Shown one piece after another: positions 6,024-7,073 of a stretch of 7,073 bases of DNA. The DNA lies in the NCBI GenBank assembly GCA_003514305.1, contig DORE01000125.1, positions 1 to 7,073 of the forward strand, read 5' to 3'. Source of the DNA: Gammaproteobacteria bacterium (GTDB lineage: Bacteria; Pseudomonadota; Gammaproteobacteria; Pseudomonadales; Pseudohongiellaceae). Below the pieces are notes generated by a model. The model saw only the letters and a list, made by a program, of their open reading frames with translations, did not search any database and was not told the DNA's origin. Each line of letters opens with the position of its first letter. Positions within the stretch are counted from its first letter, which is position 1. A program made the translations under genes and the position numbers.

Positions 6024-7073
6024 ATGCTGCGTTTGTTTTGCCTATGTTTGCTCTTCACAAGTCCCAATGTTGTGCTTAATGCAGCAGATCTCCCGCAACC
6101 TAATCTTGTTCTGATTCTAGCTGATGATCTGGGTCTCGGGGATGTTGGTGTTTATGGGTCCGAGCTTATCGAAACTCCCCATATCGATGCTCTTGCAGAA
6201 TCAGGTGTGCGGTTTTCACAAGCATACGTATCGCATCCAGTTTGCAGTCCCTCGCGTGCCGGGTTGATAACCGGCAGATATCAGCAACGGCACGGATGGG
6301 AATTCAATCCAGCTCGTCGCGATTTGCATCAAGGCATGGATCTATCGCAAGAAACGCTTGCGGATGCCCTGAAAGTTCGGGGCTACACAACAGGCTTGGT
6401 AGGGAAGTGGCATCTCGGGCAGGCGGAGGACTTCCATCCCCTGAGCCGTGGGTTCGACGAATACTTCGGCGTGCTGGGAGGGGGTTCTCAATACGTCGAA
6501 TCTTCCCGCGAAGAAGTAGCTTATGCACTTAACGGAGAGCCCGGTCTGAGATCTGACTATGCCTCGTTATACAAGGGGCGCGAAAAGATTGCTGAGACAG
6601 AATATCTCACTGACGCGTTTACCAGAGAAGCGACATCATTCATCGATCGAAATGCAGCGTCACCTTTCTTTCTCTTTTTGAGCCATATTGCGCCGCATAC
6701 GCCTTTACAGGCAACCAAAGCCTATCTTGACCGTTATGGGCATGTGCAAGACATGCCCAGAAAAGTTTATGCGGCGATGGTTTCTGCACTGGATGATAGT
6801 GTTGGTGCCATCGTTGCAAAGCTAAGAGAGAAAAAGCAGCTAGAAAATACGTTGATTGCTTTCGTAAGCGACAACGGTTGTGCTGGCTACATCGGCAATG
6901 CCTGTTCAAATCAAGGTTTTTCTGGATTCAAAAGATTTCATCAGGAAGGCGGCATAAGGGTACCGTTTATTTTGAGTTGGCCTGGCCGGCTAGACCCCAG
7001 TCAAAATTTTACAGATCCGGTAATCGCGCTCGATCTCTTTAGCACATTTACCGCCGCAGCGGGAGATGTGCGC
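6024..7073 (+). CDS. Secreted sulfatase (formylglycine type), 3' end cut by window
   Basis: The frame is open for 350 codons from ATG 6024 to the right edge, so the C-terminus is missing. It belongs to the arylsulfatase/alkaline phosphatase fold (S1 sulfatases), which hydrolyse sulfate esters of polysaccharides or small molecules. Residues 1-20 or so form a signal peptide (MLRLFCLCLLF, then cleavage near LNAAD), so it acts outside the cytoplasm. Calcium-binding Asp34 and Asp35 lie in ILADDLG. CSPSR (74-78) is the formylglycine motif, with Cys74 to be converted. GKWHLG (127-132), SHIAPHTPL (220-228), SDNG (282-285) and Lys303 to EGG (308-310) are further active-site motifs. AGGTG lies eight bases before the ATG. 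Substrate cannot be told from this; algal sulfated glycans are a guess. It needs a formylglycine-generating enzyme encoded elsewhere. Confidence 0.93.
   Translation, partial: MLRLFCLCLLFTSPNVVLNAADLPQPNLVLILADDLGLGDVGVYGSELIETPHIDALAESGVRFSQAYVSHPVCSPSRAGLITGRYQQRHGWEFNPARRDLHQGMDLSQETLADALKVRGYTTGLVGKWHLGQAEDFHPLSRGFDEYFGVLGGGSQYVESSREEVAYALNGEPGLRSDYASLYKGREKIAETEYLTDAFTREATSFIDRNAASPFFLFLSHIAPHTPLQATKAYLDRYGHVQDMPRKVYAAMVSALDDSVGAIVAKLREKKQLENTLIAFVSDNGCAGYIGNACSNQGFSGFKRFHQEGGIRVPFILSWPGRLDPSQNFTDPVIALDLFSTFTAAAGDVR

Noticed and set aside
6242..6532. Plus and minus reading frames within the sulfatase region, including about 6640-6909 on the minus strand
   Set aside because: They overlap the clear sulfatase frame, which explains the codon structure; the translations look random.
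1..7073. CRISPR array, transposase or tandem repeat
   Set aside because: No regularly spaced repeats, no terminal inverted repeats with a transposase-like ORF, and no tandem arrays were seen on reading through.

Overview
The window looks like part of a gammaproteobacterial chromosome, probably marine. The ABC transporter pair is close to Escherichia coli YadG/YadH. QueF is the long bimodular form common in gammaproteobacteria. The tRNA-Ser(GGA) is close to the enterobacterial one. A secreted sulfatase and a periplasmic cupredoxin fit a free-living, probably aquatic heterotroph. Taxonomy is inferred from remembered protein similarity only.

Layout. Positions 1-972 hold no intact gene, only a possible decayed coding remnant on the plus strand (about 246-661) and a hairpin that may terminate the next gene. 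Pseudoazurin (973-1422, minus) and a ChaN-family haem-binding lipoprotein (1569-2624, plus) are divergently transcribed. A near-consensus Fur box (1450-1468) between them overlaps the predicted -10 of one promoter and -35 of the other, so both genes are probably iron-repressed together. After chaN comes about 390 bases with a possible 47-residue small ORF that ends directly against a strong intrinsic terminator (2869-2895).

A compact plus-strand cluster follows: yadG (ABC ATPase), yadH (ABC-2 permease) and queF (7-cyano-7-deazaguanine reductase of queuosine synthesis), with gaps of only 14 and 13 bases. Then comes tRNA-Ser(GGA) at 5628-5715. After about 300 bases without a clear gene, a secreted formylglycine-type sulfatase starts at 6024 and runs off the right edge. 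Its start is preceded by a tiny in-frame leader ORF with a strong ribosome binding site, whose stop codon overlaps the sulfatase Shine-Dalgarno.

No CRISPR array, transposase, phage gene or obviously new multi-gene system is visible. The best leads are the shared Fur switch between a copper protein and a haem lipoprotein, the sulfatase leader ORF, the small ORF against the terminator, and the decayed gene at the left end.
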